Made by a program: the position numbers and the translations under genes. Positions 43,417-56,339 of a stretch of 64,000 bases of DNA are shown in pieces (the first letter of the stretch is position 1; each line of letters opens with the position of its first letter). The DNA lies in NCBI GenBank assembly GCA_019022495.1, contig JAFEKR010000002.1, positions 4,712,001 to 4,776,000 of the forward strand, given 5' to 3'. The notes below the pieces were generated by a model, which saw nothing but the letters and a program-made list of their open reading frames with translations, ran no database searches and was not told the origin of the DNA. The stretch comes from Epichloe hybrida (lineage: Eukaryota; Ascomycota; Sordariomycetes; Hypocreales; Clavicipitaceae).

Positions 43417-45702
43417 GTTTCCAATGACTGCGTTGATTTTCATTCGAGAACATTCACACGCGCATTGTTTATTCTCACTTTTTTTTTTATGGCGTTGAAT
43501 GGCGTATGGAGAGAGATTCCCCCCTAAACCCTTGGATGCGTCATGGACTCATGGCATTTGAAAAAAAAAAACCCTCGATTTCACGTCAAGAGTCGTCGTT
43601 GAAATAATACCAGAGTAAGGAAACAAAAACTTGATTGTTTCTTCTCAACATGTGTGGCAAGAGACGGCTTGGAAGCGAGCAGCACTCATGTCTCCAGCAT
43701 TGTCCCTTTTCATACGCCTCGCCTACTACATTTTGTCGTCATTTTCACGAGGTTACGACTGCTGGCTAATGTTGTTGCCATTTCTCAGGCCCAGTCACCG
43801 GTCCAAACCCGCGTGGCAGGCGTCGTCTCTGATATTTTTTTCTTCTTCTCTTTTTTTTTCTTCTTCAAATCTTCAGCTTCTTATCTCTCCTTTTCTCTCC
43901 ATCATTGTGGCTTTTGGCCTCTACTTTGAACTCTTTGTTGCCAAATTTCTTTTCCTATATACCGTTGATCAGTGTACATTACTCAACGTCGTCTCCGTCA
44001 CACAGACCGACGAGTTATTTATTGTTATTTTGAAAGCAGAAGAAAAGGGGTCGGGTTGGCATGGAGGGAGAGTGCGAAATAATAGATAGTGCTGGCACTC
44101 GAGAGGGACGCCGGAGTATCGCTCCAGGGCATTCTGTCGGGCGGTAGAAGGATGCGTTGGCTGATTCCCAATGCAGAGTATGGCAGATGAATCTGAATGC
44201 GAACTGTCACGGCCCTATTCTGTCGCACTGGGTGAAGGCTAAATGTGAATGAGCGTCGAGGCAGGCTTTTCGTCGGCTATTTTCACTACACGGTCTTCAA
44301 CCACTACTACATGGACGAGACCATGACATTCACTTGCTTTCATTGTCGTGCCCCCTCGACTTGACTATTTTGCCTTGGAGTTGCGTCTAGAGGAACGTCA
44401 CCCCGCGTCAGGACCGGGTGATTGTCCAGACTAGGCAAGCGTCGCGACATTTGTCCAAGATTGGTTTTTTGGGGGGGGGGGTAAAGGTTATGTGCAATGC
44501 GGGCAGGGAACAGAAGTCTACATGTATAATGCATACTTGATGGGAGTTCGGAGCAGAATCCGTGCTCGTGCCGCCTCGTGATTCGACGCGTGAATGGCGC
44601 GGTGCATGTTTACGCAGCACGACGGAGCATGCGCTCTCGTACTGGTTGTTCCGGCTCGCGACACGAAGTCGACGTGATAATGTACAGGAGCATACATACA
44701 TGAGGCCCCCTCACTTGGCTGGCCTTGTTGCCTCGGCTCGCACTAAGGGGGTGTCTGTCCCGCCTGAGAACGGGGGCCGGGGGTGTGAAAGTAGTTGAGC
44801 CTGAGCCACTGGTACCCGTCGGGGAGGTACATACGGACGAGAAGTACAGCATGGGGCATGGGCATGCATCTATTACAACTGATGGATCCGGGCTCGGACC
44901 CGAAACCACCAACCCACGCCCGATGGCCGACTGCCGCAACACTATTTACATCAGATACGGGGACAAGTCTCTGCTGAGTCCTTACAGTACACGCCGGGTC
45001 GTCCCAAAGTTGTTCAGCGTCTGGACCCTAGTGAGCAACGCCGACTACCATCGCGGATGAAGAACAGTTACACGGGAGAAAGGAAAAAGAAAAAAGGAAT
45101 GCGCTACCATCCCCCTGAACATGCAGAGTTCATCTCCTCAACGCCGTGGGGAGCACCATCTCATGGAGCTAGTCAATTCTTGTGTGATCGCTCTTCATGC
45201 TCCCAATCCTGCGCCCAGTCTTCTCGCCACGGTCTGGAAGACCAAGAAAAATATATCCGAAAATCCAAAAAGAAAATGGAGAAATAACGTATATCATGTA
45301 TACAGTAGGATGCCAGCGTGCATCGTCTCTTCCACCATCCGCGGAAACGACGCCATCATGATTCTAAAACCCGATGCAACCTCCTGCTCAACAAGGCAGC
45401 CAACATCTTCATCTGCAAACCGATAATCATGTGCAATGTCGCTTGCGAAATTCACCTCGTCTCATCTGTCGGAATAATGCTCGCCCAATGTTTGGTTTTG
45501 TTCGCTTCTGCTCTATTGGTGTCGTGGTTGCGTTCATGTATAAATCTCCCCAGTGGCACAAAAAGTATAATAAAAATGAATCAACGTGGGAGCAAGTCGA
45601 CATCTGGCCCGGCCGTGCTTACAAGGCTTCTATGCTTTGGTTCGGCATGAACATGGGGACAAATGCGTATGCTCAAAAAAAGGTGAGAGAAGCGGAAACG
45701 CC
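43417..45702. other. Convergent intergenic region RAX2 / flbC
   Basis: No gene is supported in 2.3 kb. It has homopolymer runs (A11 near 43561, G10 near 44471), a T-rich stretch around 43,840, and TACATGTA-type sequences near 44,520 and 44,690. Long 3' regions of the two genes may fill part of it. Confidence 0.5.
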
Positions 45703-47058
45703 TCAATCCGACTGATGATCTTCAGATCCGGCTTCTGATCGCGCGTCGCCGCGGTGGACTTTTCGGTGTCTACGCAGATTAGACACGACGGAAAAGTGTC
45801 GTCCACAGCCTTCTACCTCGCAGGCAAACGCTGCTGGCTTGTCAGTACAAAGGAAAGGCAAGTTTTGAAAAAGAGGAAAAGAAGAAGAAGAAAAAACCAG
45901 GCAGGCACAATGTAGTAGTCATGATACTTACGCTTCTCGCCGGTGTGGCTATACATGTGGGTTTGCAACGAGCTGGGTCGAGTGAAGCGCTTGTCACAAA
46001 CCTTGCACTTGTGCTTCTTCTGAGTGCTCGACGAAACTTTGGAGCTGAACTGGCCCATCATCGACTGGGGTGCCGGGGGCAGTTGAGAGCTCATCAAGCC
46101 CTGGGGCGTGGGCAATGTTCTAGAGTTGACGGATTCGATGTCTGATCCGGCCGCAGATGAATAATCCGAGACCGAGTCGCCGTAGTATGAGCTCAAGTTA
46201 CCGCTGGACGAAATGGAAGAGCTGGTCGAGTGGGTGGAAGGAAACCCGTATGAGTCAACGGATGAGCGATCGTTGCGAGTACCATAGATGTTGCGTGGGG
46301 TCTCTTGGCTCATGGCCAACATGCCATGACTGGCATCAAGTGCATCTGCGAAACTTCTCCGTTCATCTGCTTGCGAAGACGTTCTGCGCGCGGCGAGTTA
46401 GCGTTGCATGTTTGCAAGTATGAGGAGGAATCCCTCATCCGCAGTAGCCAGGGAGAGACGACCCGGCGGGAAGGGGTAAGGAAGAAGACCACGTACGGTT
46501 GGGGAAAGCCTCGTCTGGCAGAGTCTGCTTCGGGGCTGATGCCAAAGGGCGAGTGTCGTACAGGTGCCGCTGCGTAACCGATGGTGTCGTAATGAGGAGC
46601 CGATCCGGGCGCGAAATGCCCATTGACGGGGGAGGCGGATGTGGCGTATGTGGGATTGCCATAGGCCGCAGATGTAGTCATGCGACTCATGCCGAGAACG
46701 TCTGTCCAATGCCAAGTCAGCCGCAGGATTAGGATTTCTCCGCGGTATTACAAAAGTGGCCGGTGGTGAACAACGTACCTGCTCCAGCAGACAGCGAGCC
46801 ATATGATGCCATAGACGATGCGCTGCCGGTGCTGGCTCGGCCGGCGGAACCTTTGGCGGCCATCATACTGTGGCTCATGCTAGGCTGGTGCTGGCTACCG
46901 ACGAACAAAGGAGTACCAGCTGTTGGAGCTGATTGTGGAGGAGAAGCAGACGATGACCAAGGGTTTGAGAAGACTGGTGGTTGGCCATGGGGAGGATAGT
47001 CGAAATTGAGGGGAGGCGCGAAACGCTGTTGCTGAGATGCGTCCAACGTCATGGTCAT
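45703..47058 (-). CDS. flbC: C2H2 zinc-finger transcription factor FlbC, four exons
   Basis: Exons: 46779-47058, 46497-46701, 45932-46383 and 45703-45830; the three introns are GT-AG and in phase, giving 354 residues. The product begins MTMTLDASQQQRFAPP, is Ser/Pro/Gln-rich for about 270 residues, and then has two adjoining C2H2 fingers, one split by the last intron: CKVCDKRFTRPSSLQTHMYSH, the linker TGEKPFA, and CEVEGCGRHFSVVSNLRRH. This finger pair, linker and short basic tail are those of Aspergillus FlbC, an activator of asexual sporulation that acts upstream of brlA and abaA. The acceptor at 45831-45832 was chosen because it makes the linker TGEKPFAC. A GAGGTC hexamer array and a 5-kb gene-free region lie upstream. 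Confidence 0.92.
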
Positions 47059-47158
47059 GATGATGATGATGATACCAGATACCCAGAAAAATATAGAAGA
47101 CGAGAATATCTGGAGATCGGATGGATGTGAGAGCAAGATGGCGTTATCGTGGTCCAAC

Positions 47159-47188
47159 GAGGTCGAGGTCGAGGTCGAGGTCGAGGTC
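47159..47188 (+). repeat. (GAGGTC)5 hexamer array upstream of flbC
   Basis: Five perfect units, about 100 bp before the flbC start codon and probably in its leader. On the coding strand it reads GACCTC repeated. Confidence 0.95.
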
Positions 47189-47904
47189 GGCTAAGATGGC
47201 GTCGACAAGGAAACACGCGAGATATCTCTGCGTTCGACTCGACGACGGGCGGCGCATAGAATTGGTGCTGAGCGGAGAGTAGTATCAAGTTGGAGAGAAG
47301 GTTCGATGATCAGATGCAGGATCCCGACTAGACAAAAAGCCAAGTCTGTAACACAAAATCAGAGACAACAAGATCCCGCCGTGGGATGGGGCATGTTTTG
47401 ATGGAAAGCCAATGTGGGATCAGCGAAGTCTTAAGTGCCCACGGCTCTGAATTGGCGTGCGCAGTCCAGTCTGAAGCAACAAGACTGGCGGGAGCACCAG
47501 TGGAGTTCCCCGTGTGTTTGGAGGCGAGCAGGGTGTGTGATGTCCACTGATGTGTGACGACTTTGGTAGAAGCGATCGACAGCCCCGGTGTCCCTTTTGA
47601 GACGATGAGGGAGGGTGGGGGTGACAGCAGTGAGAAGCGATCGGGGTGCTCTGGGACAGCTCGTGCAAGGCTAAAAGTAAGCTTGCGTGTGTGTGTGCGG
47701 AGTCGCGGGCAAGACGAGAGAGTGGATGCCGAATGGATCACTGCGAGCGAAGGGGGAAAGAGAGAGAGTGAGAGAAAGGTCATGCCCCGTCTGTCACGAA
47801 TCTGGTCAACGGCGCGCGATGAGTGGGTCGGCAAGCTGTGGTGGGTGGTTGGGTGGTTGGGTGGCCGTTATGTCGCCTGTTTTTGGGGAGCCGTTCGTCA
47901 ATGT

Positions 47905-48880
47905 GTATGTATGTACGGATTACGGAGTAGACAATTCATGTTGTCAGCCGGGCTTGTTGCTTGCTGATGCTTAAGGCGTCAAGGCGGAGAGAGAGAGCAG
48001 CACGAGCAGTGAATGCCTTTGTGAGGAGAACCTGCCTAGCATTACCGTAAGAGGATGCACAACCCGAGCCTTTCTTTGGCTTGCGATTGGAGAAAAGGGT
48101 GGGGTACGGAACACACACGATTAGACGTCCTGGCGTACATGTATGTACGGAGCACATGTACGGACTAATCCGTACTCCGCATGTAATCCGTACATTGTAC
48201 ATGTGTGTGTACCCTTTTCTTGTCTGGGTTGCCACCCCTGGAGTTCACCTTGTTTTGCCAACTTTGGAACTCTGGAGTCATTCACTTGACAGCATGGCTA
48301 GCCATTGCGAGCAGCACCTGGGGCAAGGACGGGAGTTTCGCGGCCATATCACCGGACAATGTGTAGTCCGCATGTATGTATGTATGCATGTATGCATGTA
48401 TGTGCTCCGTAGTTCCACGGCACTTTTGGCGAACCCCAGCGAGTCACGGAAAACGGGGGTCTTCTGGGCCATGCACTGTATAGTGGGCCACGCACTGGGA
48501 GCATGGCAGGATGAACTGGGAGCACGGGGCAGCCAGTGCCAGTGGCACCGCGGTGAGCCTTGGGAGAGGGGCGCCGGGACGTCAGACCCCAGAACAGAAA
48601 GAAAAAGAAAAAGGAAAAAAAGGGAAAAAAGGGAAGAAAAAAAAAGCACGACGAGTGCTACATGTAGATTGTCCAAACAAATGCCCGTGGGATGTGAAAC
48701 GTTGACAGGTCCTGCGTCAAGCTCCCATGTACATATGTACGGAGCATGCAACATCTCCTTGGAGACGATGAGGCTTCAGCAACCCCCCGCGGTTGAGACA
48801 TACATGACTTGTACTCCGTGTACGCATCCAACTGGGAGAGGATTCAGTCCGCAGTAATGTAATCCGTACAGATTACATGG
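47905..48880. repeat. Cluster of TACGGAGTA / ATGTAC palindromic motifs
   Basis: This kilobase holds more than ten copies or half-copies of GTACGGAGTA, GTACTCCG, ATGTACGGA and TAATCCGTAC, some overlapping, for example around 48,140-48,205, 48,360-48,410, 48,725-48,745 and 48,810-48,875. A perfect 20-bp version is at 15163-15182 and others are near 14,931, 27,190, 38,808, 44,690 and 49,670. They avoid coding sequence throughout the window. Confidence 0.8.
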
Positions 48881-51800
48881 CGCTTGGTTCCAGAGGACAC
48901 CCATGGAGGCTGGCCACCTCCCTGTAGCTGTGACATCACTGGGCGATGATGGGGGTGGTGCCGCTGACAACCGCCGACAACAGGCATTGGAGCACTGTTT
49001 GCCATGACGCGCATTCGTTTCAGGCCATGCTGGTGCCTGTGAATAGCCATTGCCTCGGTAGCCATCGTCCAGACACCGCCTCCAGCTCAGCTGTCCAGAT
49101 GGATGGGATGGACGGGACGGGAAACCCACCGTGCAGGATTCGGCCGGTCATGACTGGGCTGGCCGGCGATGCGACTCCACCCGGACCCCACAACGCCAAC
49201 AACCAACAGCCACCCACCACTCTGGTTTCGTTCCCTCCATCATCAACAAGCGCACATACATTGTACGTGATTCAAGGCCAAACACACCGGTTTGGCCATG
49301 GCGACGAAAAAAAAGACACGCAAATATCTCTTCATCTTCAAGACTTGTCGTCGATCAAGAACGACCCGCCATCTGTTTGCATACATAGCATGTATTTTGA
49401 ATACAAACAAAGCAAAAGGCTCTCTGGCCGGACTGAAAGCTGTCCGTCTGCCAATCTCCATCGCTCCGCCGGAACAACACCAGCCGATAACGTGACATCA
49501 TGGCGACGGACCATGCCCAATAAGTACGTCTGAAACGCGCTAATCCGGGGTCGAAGCCCCCGCTCTGGGACACCAGCTTCATGCGTGGCCGAATTTGTGC
49601 GTGGCCGCCACATTCCTTGGAAGGAGCGATTTGGCGAACCTGTCGAACCTGTTCGCGCCATTTCCTCAAGTACGGACCGAGTACAAAGTACATGGGCAAC
49701 TTTCCCAGGGGTGGATAAATGAGCGCGGCGTGTGAATCTTGCTCTCCTCTGGTCGACATCCCATTATCCGAGTATTCTCCTCTTCGGAGCTCGTTCCGGG
49801 GACGATGCGGTTGTTGTTCATGTCACGTAAAGCAAGTCCGAACTCGACGACGACCTAGCCATGCAATATCCCCAACCCAGCAACCTTGTGCGCCAGGTGG
49901 CTTTTGCCTACTACAAGACGGCGTTCAATTGCAGATGAAATAATTTACCATTTCTGCCAAAGTCGCTGGGGTGAAGGGGGGGTGAAGAGGGGGGCGGGTG
50001 GGGGTGGACATCTCATCTGCGGTGGGGCAAGGCAAGGCGCCGCCACAGCCCCTGTCGGCGTTCGCCCCACCCCTCCATTATGTTGTATGCTATTATTGCT
50101 GGAATTGGCTCACTCCGGGGGACGCATTCTGCTGTTCGACACGGTGAACTATTGTGGAAAGGTGCCTTTGAGCAAGCACAGGGTAGGTGATTAGGGCAAG
50201 AACACTGCTCGGCTCGGGCTGACCAAGGCCCCGACGGAATGGACACACATATTCTGGGGCCCCCAGAAAGGATCTCACGGATCTAATCGAGCCTTCGCAC
50301 CGTGCTGGCATGCCCAGCAATCTGGAACAGGTCCTATTTTCGTCGAGATCGTCACCGGTTTGATCTGGTTTCGTTGCGAGATGTTGCGCATCTCCCGACG
50401 GGACAAAGAGCACAGAGTCTTGGCGGTTTGTGTTGTATGTATGTCGAAACGAGACTAACTAACCGGCCGTCTATAATGAGCCAACATGATGTAAACTTCG
50501 CCCCAATATCTATCTGCTGGCAGCTCTTTGTTTGTTTGGACGCGCCAAATCTCACGTGATGATGCACATGGGCCTCGCGTGCAGAGAAGTGCAACGGAAT
50601 ACGGAGGACGCACCGCACGAATCACCATGCTGGCTTTCGGGAACAAAAAGCTTCTTTCTGTTCTTTTCGCCCAACAACCACCCAAGCCGCTGCTGCACCA
50701 GAGCGTCCCAACGCCGTGAAAGCACAGTACATAGTAACTCGTCGACGTTTCTGTTGCCCGTTGTTGCTTGCCTTTGACACTAGCGCAAGGCAAGACATGG
50801 CTTCGATGGGTGTTTCGGGATGCCACTCTTGTATATTTCCCCGTTCTCGAAAAACATGGCGCACATCCATCCAGCTGGAATGTGAGCCAGGTCATAGGCT
50901 TCTCCCCAGGTCGAAACCATCTTGAGAAACAAGTCCAAGATTAGGTTGGCCTCTTTCCAACGTCGTCTGACTTTGTCTCTGCAGATGAAGCAGAGCAACA
51001 ATTACTTTCTTGCCGTGCCTCGCTCAATATCCTCCCGGGGAAGGATTTCAGGTCCCTCCCTCCTGCGCCGTTCTCCCGGGAATCAACGACAAGCTGAAAT
51101 GCAAAACAAGTTCAAGGGGGCAAGGACATTCACTCGAACGCGAAAAGGCTTGAACAGGGTCAACTTGCTCACAGGGAGACCTTGTTCCCTTCCCACAATT
51201 CCGTCCCGCATATCCTTCCCCCCCTCTACACCGACGCAATTACCCGCATAAAGCAACACGCGAGGCAGTAAACACAACCGCACTGATTGGTGACGGGAGA
51301 AGAAAAAAATAAAGATGGAGATAAAGCTCTTGGGCTTCTATTTGGCCCCGAAGAGAATAATCAAGAGACATGTCAAGCAAGAAGGGGGGGGGGGGCGTGT
51401 GAGACATCCCATCCGCCCGAAAAGAACAGAATAAGAGACATCTCGAGACAACAGAGAAAAGGGGCGGGGGCCCGCTCACCCCCCCTCCGGCTCACTAATC
51501 ACTTGCCGGCATGACAAGAGAAACAAGACTCTTGTTCTCGTGGGGAATGGAACAGAGGCGCACTGTTGTATTTCGGCAGATCAATCTGTCTCTCTTGACA
51601 TTCCCCCCGAGCAATATTCATGACGTACATGGGCGTCTTGCGATGGAACATACATATGAGGCTTGGACCATTTCACCCTCGGTGTCTTGTCCGTCTCAGC
51701 AAGCGAGCGGATTTATTCGCGTTGACAAAACGGTCCATTCTGGACGGTGCGTGAGAAGGTGAGGAGATTTGAACGTGAAAAGTGCTTCGTCTTCTGGTTG

Positions 51801-52249
51801 CGCTGACGACCGACGGGCATCATCACCAATCTTCAAACCGGATATTCGCTCGCAAAAAAGGCCGCATCATCGCGGCAACCGTGCTTCGGCAGTCTTGACA
51901 AATACCATGGATGGGATGCTATTTTGAACAAACGGATACATTTCTGGCCATGTGGCAAGAAACGCCTCTTGCGAATGGAATGCTCTTGCAACCCAACATT
52001 TTCTTCTTCTTTCTCTATCTGGAACCCCTTCTCTACAAATCCATTACAAGTATAAATCTCATCAAGCAACCGAGTAAACATGGTAGGGCTGGTTTGAAAT
52101 GAGAGCCACAATGCAGGAGAGAAACCCCCCCCCCCTTTGTTACCCGCCTAATCAAACGCTTATAAACACAAGAAAGTCAAGTTGACCCGTTGTTTTCCAA
52201 TCCACAACTCGTCCTGCCGTCGCACCGGCCTGGACTTGCCTTCTTGTTC

Positions 52250-55200
52250 TTACAACATGATGGCTAATTCTGGCCGATCAATCTTCTCGTCATCTAGGTT
52301 GGGATAATATGGAACCATGGCATCTGCGCATTGGACATATGCGTCGTTGTAGAGGCGCCAGTAGGGTATCCGAACTTTGCGAGCAGGGTGGAAGAGACCT
52401 GCCCACACGTAGTTGAGGACGACGCCCGGTCCGACGGCCATCCTGATGGCCTCGATGGCTTCGACTATGCGGTCAATGACATGGGGACTTGTCTCGAATA
52501 GATTCGGGAAGAGGAGGTTGAGAAGATGGACCATGGCGTCCTCGCAGCCGAGACCAATGACGCCGAGTGCAATGTGTTTGACGACTGAGGCGGCTGTCTG
52601 ACGATGGACTTGGTCACGGTCGATGAGGGCGTCTTCGAGAAGAGGCGTGACTGCGTAGACGTAGTCTTTGGCCATTTCGCCAATGTATTCGAATAGAAAG
52701 GAGAGGGATTTGAGCACACCATTCTGGACATTGAGTTCCGGAACGCGATACTCGTTCATCAGGGCCGGGAGCACGGTGAAGGGCGCGCACGTCTCGGCGA
52801 CAATGCCAATCGCGACCGCCGTGTTGACTCGCGACTGACGTTCTTGGACACGGAGATTGTTCAGCAACGTGGCCAAGACGTCCTGGGGACCGATGGCTTT
52901 GGCGATGAAACCAAACGTGTTGTTGGCTGCTCGTCGGATTCCCTTCTTGTGCGCCTTGAGCATGTCCAGCAGTTCAAAGCAGATTCGCATCCACTCTCGA
53001 GCGTTGACGCTTTCCGGGCCGCGATCTGCGATACGTCCCACGAGGTCAATCGTGTTTTCCTGCACCTTCTCGTGCCGATTGCGCAGAATCGGTGTCAGCC
53101 GAGGCAAAAGGTCTTTGATGGGCGGCTGCATTTGGCTGATGCCCACAACCGTCACGATGGAGCGCAGGGCTCCCAGGATAGATCCGAGGACTTCGGGGTA
53201 TTCTTCGCCGAGGTATTCGTAGAGAATGATTCCAAGCTCTCCCATCAACGCGTCCTCGCCGCACTGCTGCATGACCATGGCAATTCGTGAAATGAGATCG
53301 GCGGCTTGCTGTCGTACAGTTGCCGACTTGTTGTTGAGTCTCCAACGAATGGTGCCGACAATCTGAGGTAGATAAGGCTTGCATCGTGTGCCCAGAGCAT
53401 TGACCACAGAGCCGAAGCCGTTGAGCATAACAACGTCTTCCACGCTCTGCTCCTGAAATGCATGCAGGATACCATCCACCAACCTTTCCTCGAGGCGCTC
53501 TCCAATGTCTGCTGCGCCCAGGCTGGCCACGATCTTCTCCGTCGTCTCCACCGTCATCTTGCGGTACGCCTCGCTTTCGTCCTTGAGGTTGTTGACGATC
53601 CTTTCGAGGATCTCACTGACGCCGACCTTTTGGCCGATGTCAAACGTTGTTTCCACAACCTGCTTGTAGTTGCGCTTGTCCAGAGCCATTCGCCTGACCC
53701 AGAAGCCCTTGAAAAACTCGTCCAAAACGTGCTCTTTGAGGTACCCTGCTGTGACACCTTCTGTGCCAGCGCACTGGGAGACTACTTTGAGAACAACCTT
53801 CTTCATCTCCTCGTCCGGAGAAGAAAATTCTCGCAGGAGAATTTCCATGATTTGACTAGTATAGTAGTTGGCATATTCTTCGTCCATGAGAGGAATGATG
53901 TATCCTACAGCCTTGAGGAAACCGGCAAGGCCCTTGCCACGCTGCTTGCGGGCTCCGGTCCACAACGGGTTCAGGATGTCGTCAAAACTCTCGATACCGT
54001 ACGGGTTTGACGCCTCAGCCAACGCCGCAATGGCCAAGCTAGTCACCGTTCTGACCTTGGTTTGTTCATCGTTGAGATTCGGCGCGATACACTCGACAAG
54101 ACCTTTGAGGTGTGGAAGGACAGCACATCCCATCAAAATGGCAATCTGTTGAACAATCTTGACACCAGTGTGTCTCGCATGCCAAGATTTCTTACTGCGG
54201 CAGACAGCCCGCAGGAAGGGCAGCAAAGCGGGAATCGTGAGAGCCGAGGCAACGACGGCGAAGGCCCTGGCTGTGGTGTTTCGGACGTATTCGTCCGGAT
54301 GATCGATGTCTGGTCGCATCACGCTGATCATCGTCGCCAAACCAGCAGCTTTGGCAACGTTGGAAATGATCTCGCGACCTTCAACTCGAGCATAGTAGTC
54401 TTGGTCGATGAGCAAAGGTTCGATGACGACCAAGATTCTATGCACGTAGGGCCGCACCAAGTCATCCAACTTGTACAGGATTCGGTCAATCACCTTGACC
54501 AACAGATGGCGCTCCTGATCTTCAAGAGACTTCTCCATGAGTAGAGGCAGAATCTGGGCAAAGAGAGCACCCGCGCCGAAATTTCGGGCATTGTCGGTAA
54601 TCTGTCGAAGAGCCGTTTTTCGCATGGGCGGTGTTCCGTTCTTGATCTTGAGCAAGAGTCTCATGATCTTCCGCTCTTTCAGCTCCTCGACCGACATGGC
54701 GTTCTCGTCTGCGCCATCATTGAGCTTGCCAAAGTAAGCCATATCCTCAGGCTTGAGGAATTGCAGATCACCCACGCCGGAGAGCTCGGCCGGGATTGGT
54801 TTGCCTCCCAGCCGAACTTGGTCAGGGTCCTGCATCATGAATCCTGTCGCAGGAGCTGGCGTCGCCATCAGTTTGTGAGCCGCAGCACGCACAGGCTCAT
54901 ACCCAGGAGGCGGCTCCAAAATCTTGTAGCCTTCGTTCTCGCCCGGTAGCAGCATATCGAGCTCTTCATCGCTGAGGGGAACATTGCGAGCGTTCATGTC
55001 GTTTCCGAATGCTGGGAGCATTGCCGTAGGGGCTTGCGAGGGATGCATCGGGGTCGCAAGCCCTTGGTTGCCCATCGGAGTCGCAGAGGGGGCTTGGTCC
55101 CACCGAGACCGTTTCTTGGTAGGTTCTTCAACACCAACGGATGGTGCCTGGTCCCATCTTGATCGCTTAGGCTGGACCTCTTCTGCGTTGCCAGCTTGAG

Positions 55201-55900
55201 GTTGGTCTTCTGTCGGAGCAGACGACACATCCCATCTCTTCTTGCGCTTGCGCCCGGCTGTGACAGCCTCGGTAGACCCAGCCTCGGTGTTCTCCTTGTC
55301 CACGTCTTTCAGGGTCGGTTGCGCTTCAGCGTTGGCATCGTCTCCATTCAGCTTCGCCTGAATGGCTTTTCGGATACGTTCCTCTTCCTGGTCCAACTCG
55401 CGAGCCTCCATGATCTCCCGGTAAGTGGTGCCGTTCTCGGCTGCTCCGGCTTGTCGGTTCTCCGCGAAGGGATCGGCCCTTGTAGGGGTCAAGATTCGAT
55501 TAAATCGGCGTTTCTGGTAATCGGTTTCGCGGTCGGTGATACGTCCACTCTTTTCGCCCTTGCCTGCTAGAATATCATCCTCTTCTACGCCGGTTCCTCG
55601 AGCAAACTCATCGATAATGTCGCGTGACGCCGTGTACTGGCCAACGAGACGTCTTGTCTTGTCCTCCTCATCCATGTCCTCATCTTCCTCACCCATGGGT
55701 AGGGATGTATGGTATCCAGCAAACTTATCACCTCCGTCGCGCTCGTACAGGTCGCTGTCTGCATTGTCGGTGAGCATTTGCCTTTGATCATCAGTGCGTT
55801 GGGTTGAGGCATCCAGCGCGCGCGAGCTTTTCTTGGCCGCCGCGGCGTCATTTCGCTCGCGCTGGAGCTTCGCGATCGTGTTTGAATCCGCGTCCGACAT
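52250..55900 (-). CDS. hsh155: Splicing factor 3B subunit 1 (SF3B1/Hsh155)
   Basis: A single-exon gene of 1216 residues. The N-terminal third has the U2AF-ligand motifs: [20 protein letters not shown] and [11 protein letters not shown], each a basic patch before Trp. The rest, from about residue 400, is the HEAT superhelix, very close to the animal protein: [98 protein letters not shown]. The Lys equivalent to human Lys700 is kept (DEQTKVRT), as is the [12 protein letters not shown] segment. SF3B1 is the U2 snRNP core that clamps the branch-site helix. It lies beside U2AF65, with OGG1 between them. Confidence 0.98.
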   Translation of the reverse strand: MSDADSNTIAKLQRERNDAAAAKKSSRALDASTQRTDDQRQMLTDNADSDLYERDGGDKFAGYHTSLPMGEEDEDMDEEDKTRRLVGQYTASRDIIDEFARGTGVEEDDILAGKGEKSGRITDRETDYQKRRFNRILTPTRADPFAENRQAGAAENGTTYREIMEARELDQEEERIRKAIQAKLNGDDANAEAQPTLKDVDKENTEAGSTEAVTAGRKRKKRWDVSSAPTEDQPQAGNAEEVQPKRSRWDQAPSVGVEEPTKKRSRWDQAPSATPMGNQGLATPMHPSQAPTAMLPAFGNDMNARNVPLSDEELDMLLPGENEGYKILEPPPGYEPVRAAAHKLMATPAPATGFMMQDPDQVRLGGKPIPAELSGVGDLQFLKPEDMAYFGKLNDGADENAMSVEELKERKIMRLLLKIKNGTPPMRKTALRQITDNARNFGAGALFAQILPLLMEKSLEDQERHLLVKVIDRILYKLDDLVRPYVHRILVVIEPLLIDQDYYARVEGREIISNVAKAAGLATMISVMRPDIDHPDEYVRNTTARAFAVVASALTIPALLPFLRAVCRSKKSWHARHTGVKIVQQIAILMGCAVLPHLKGLVECIAPNLNDEQTKVRTVTSLAIAALAEASNPYGIESFDDILNPLWTGARKQRGKGLAGFLKAVGYIIPLMDEEYANYYTSQIMEILLREFSSPDEEMKKVVLKVVSQCAGTEGVTAGYLKEHVLDEFFKGFWVRRMALDKRNYKQVVETTFDIGQKVGVSEILERIVNNLKDESEAYRKMTVETTEKIVASLGAADIGERLEERLVDGILHAFQEQSVEDVVMLNGFGSVVNALGTRCKPYLPQIVGTIRWRLNNKSATVRQQAADLISRIAMVMQQCGEDALMGELGIILYEYLGEEYPEVLGSILGALRSIVTVVGISQMQPPIKDLLPRLTPILRNRHEKVQENTIDLVGRIADRGPESVNAREWMRICFELLDMLKAHKKGIRRAANNTFGFIAKAIGPQDVLATLLNNLRVQERQSRVNTAVAIGIVAETCAPFTVLPALMNEYRVPELNVQNGVLKSLSFLFEYIGEMAKDYVYAVTPLLEDALIDRDQVHRQTAASVVKHIALGVIGLGCEDAMVHLLNLLFPNLFETSPHVIDRIVEAIEAIRMAVGPGVVLNYVWAGLFHPARKVRIPYWRLYNDAYVQCADAMVPYYPNLDDEKIDRPELAIML

Positions 55901-56339
55901 TTTGGCTTCAGCAGAGATTTCACCTCATCCCGGTTCCAAATCGCACGACGGAATCCCAGCGTTCTCGTTGCACATGGATATACAGCCTCGATGGGGTTGG
56001 AGTTGTCACGGACAGGTCTTGACTCCGGGGGCAGCCCGAGCTTTGAGGCGGCGAAAAGTCGCATCGCGGGAAGTCGCCTGCCGACTTTTACCCGATGACC
56101 CCCTTGCCAGCCGTTTTGCATGCCGCTCATCCGTAACTTGAAGGAAACCCTCAACCACCAGACCCAGGAAATCTTCGCCAGCTATTAGTGACCCGTGGCA
56201 ATTCATCAAAGGTCAATCTCTTAGTCAAAATCATCTTTCAGATCTCAAGACGTTTCTTGTTCGTGTCTTGCGCTTTGTGTACTAATCCATCCCCGAACTC
56301 CACGGCGTCTTACTTTCCAAGCAATGTCTAAACAACTTC
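55901..56339. other. SF3B1 upstream region
   Basis: 439 bp between SF3B1 and the end of OGG1, both on the minus strand. It must contain the SF3B1 promoter. No gene is visible. Confidence 0.5.

Larger units (their letters stand above)
47059..52249. promoter_or_regulatory. 5.2-kb gene-free region upstream of flbC
   Basis: I find no frame with coding character or domain similarity in it; several frames of 100-260 codons (for example 48081-48857) look like random GC-rich sequence. It contains a (GAGGTC)5 array at 47159-47188, many copies of TACGGAGTA-type palindromes at 47905-48880, A-rich and G-rich runs, and a CTCACGTGATG at 50554-50564. Developmental regulators in filamentous fungi often have long upstream regions and leaders, so most of this may regulate flbC. 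Unannotated non-coding RNAs cannot be excluded. Confidence 0.5.

Noticed and set aside
45057..45715. Plus-strand frames 3' of flbC
   Set aside because: They overlap the antisense of the flbC 3' flank and lack any recognisable domain or splice structure.
48081..48857. 258-codon frame upstream of flbC
   Set aside because: It consists of palindrome-rich intergenic sequence with many Cys, Trp and Met and no domain; codon use is not gene-like.
49530..49580. tRNA T-arm-like sequence (GGGGTCGAAGCCCC)
   Set aside because: There is no acceptor, D or anticodon stem in the flanks.
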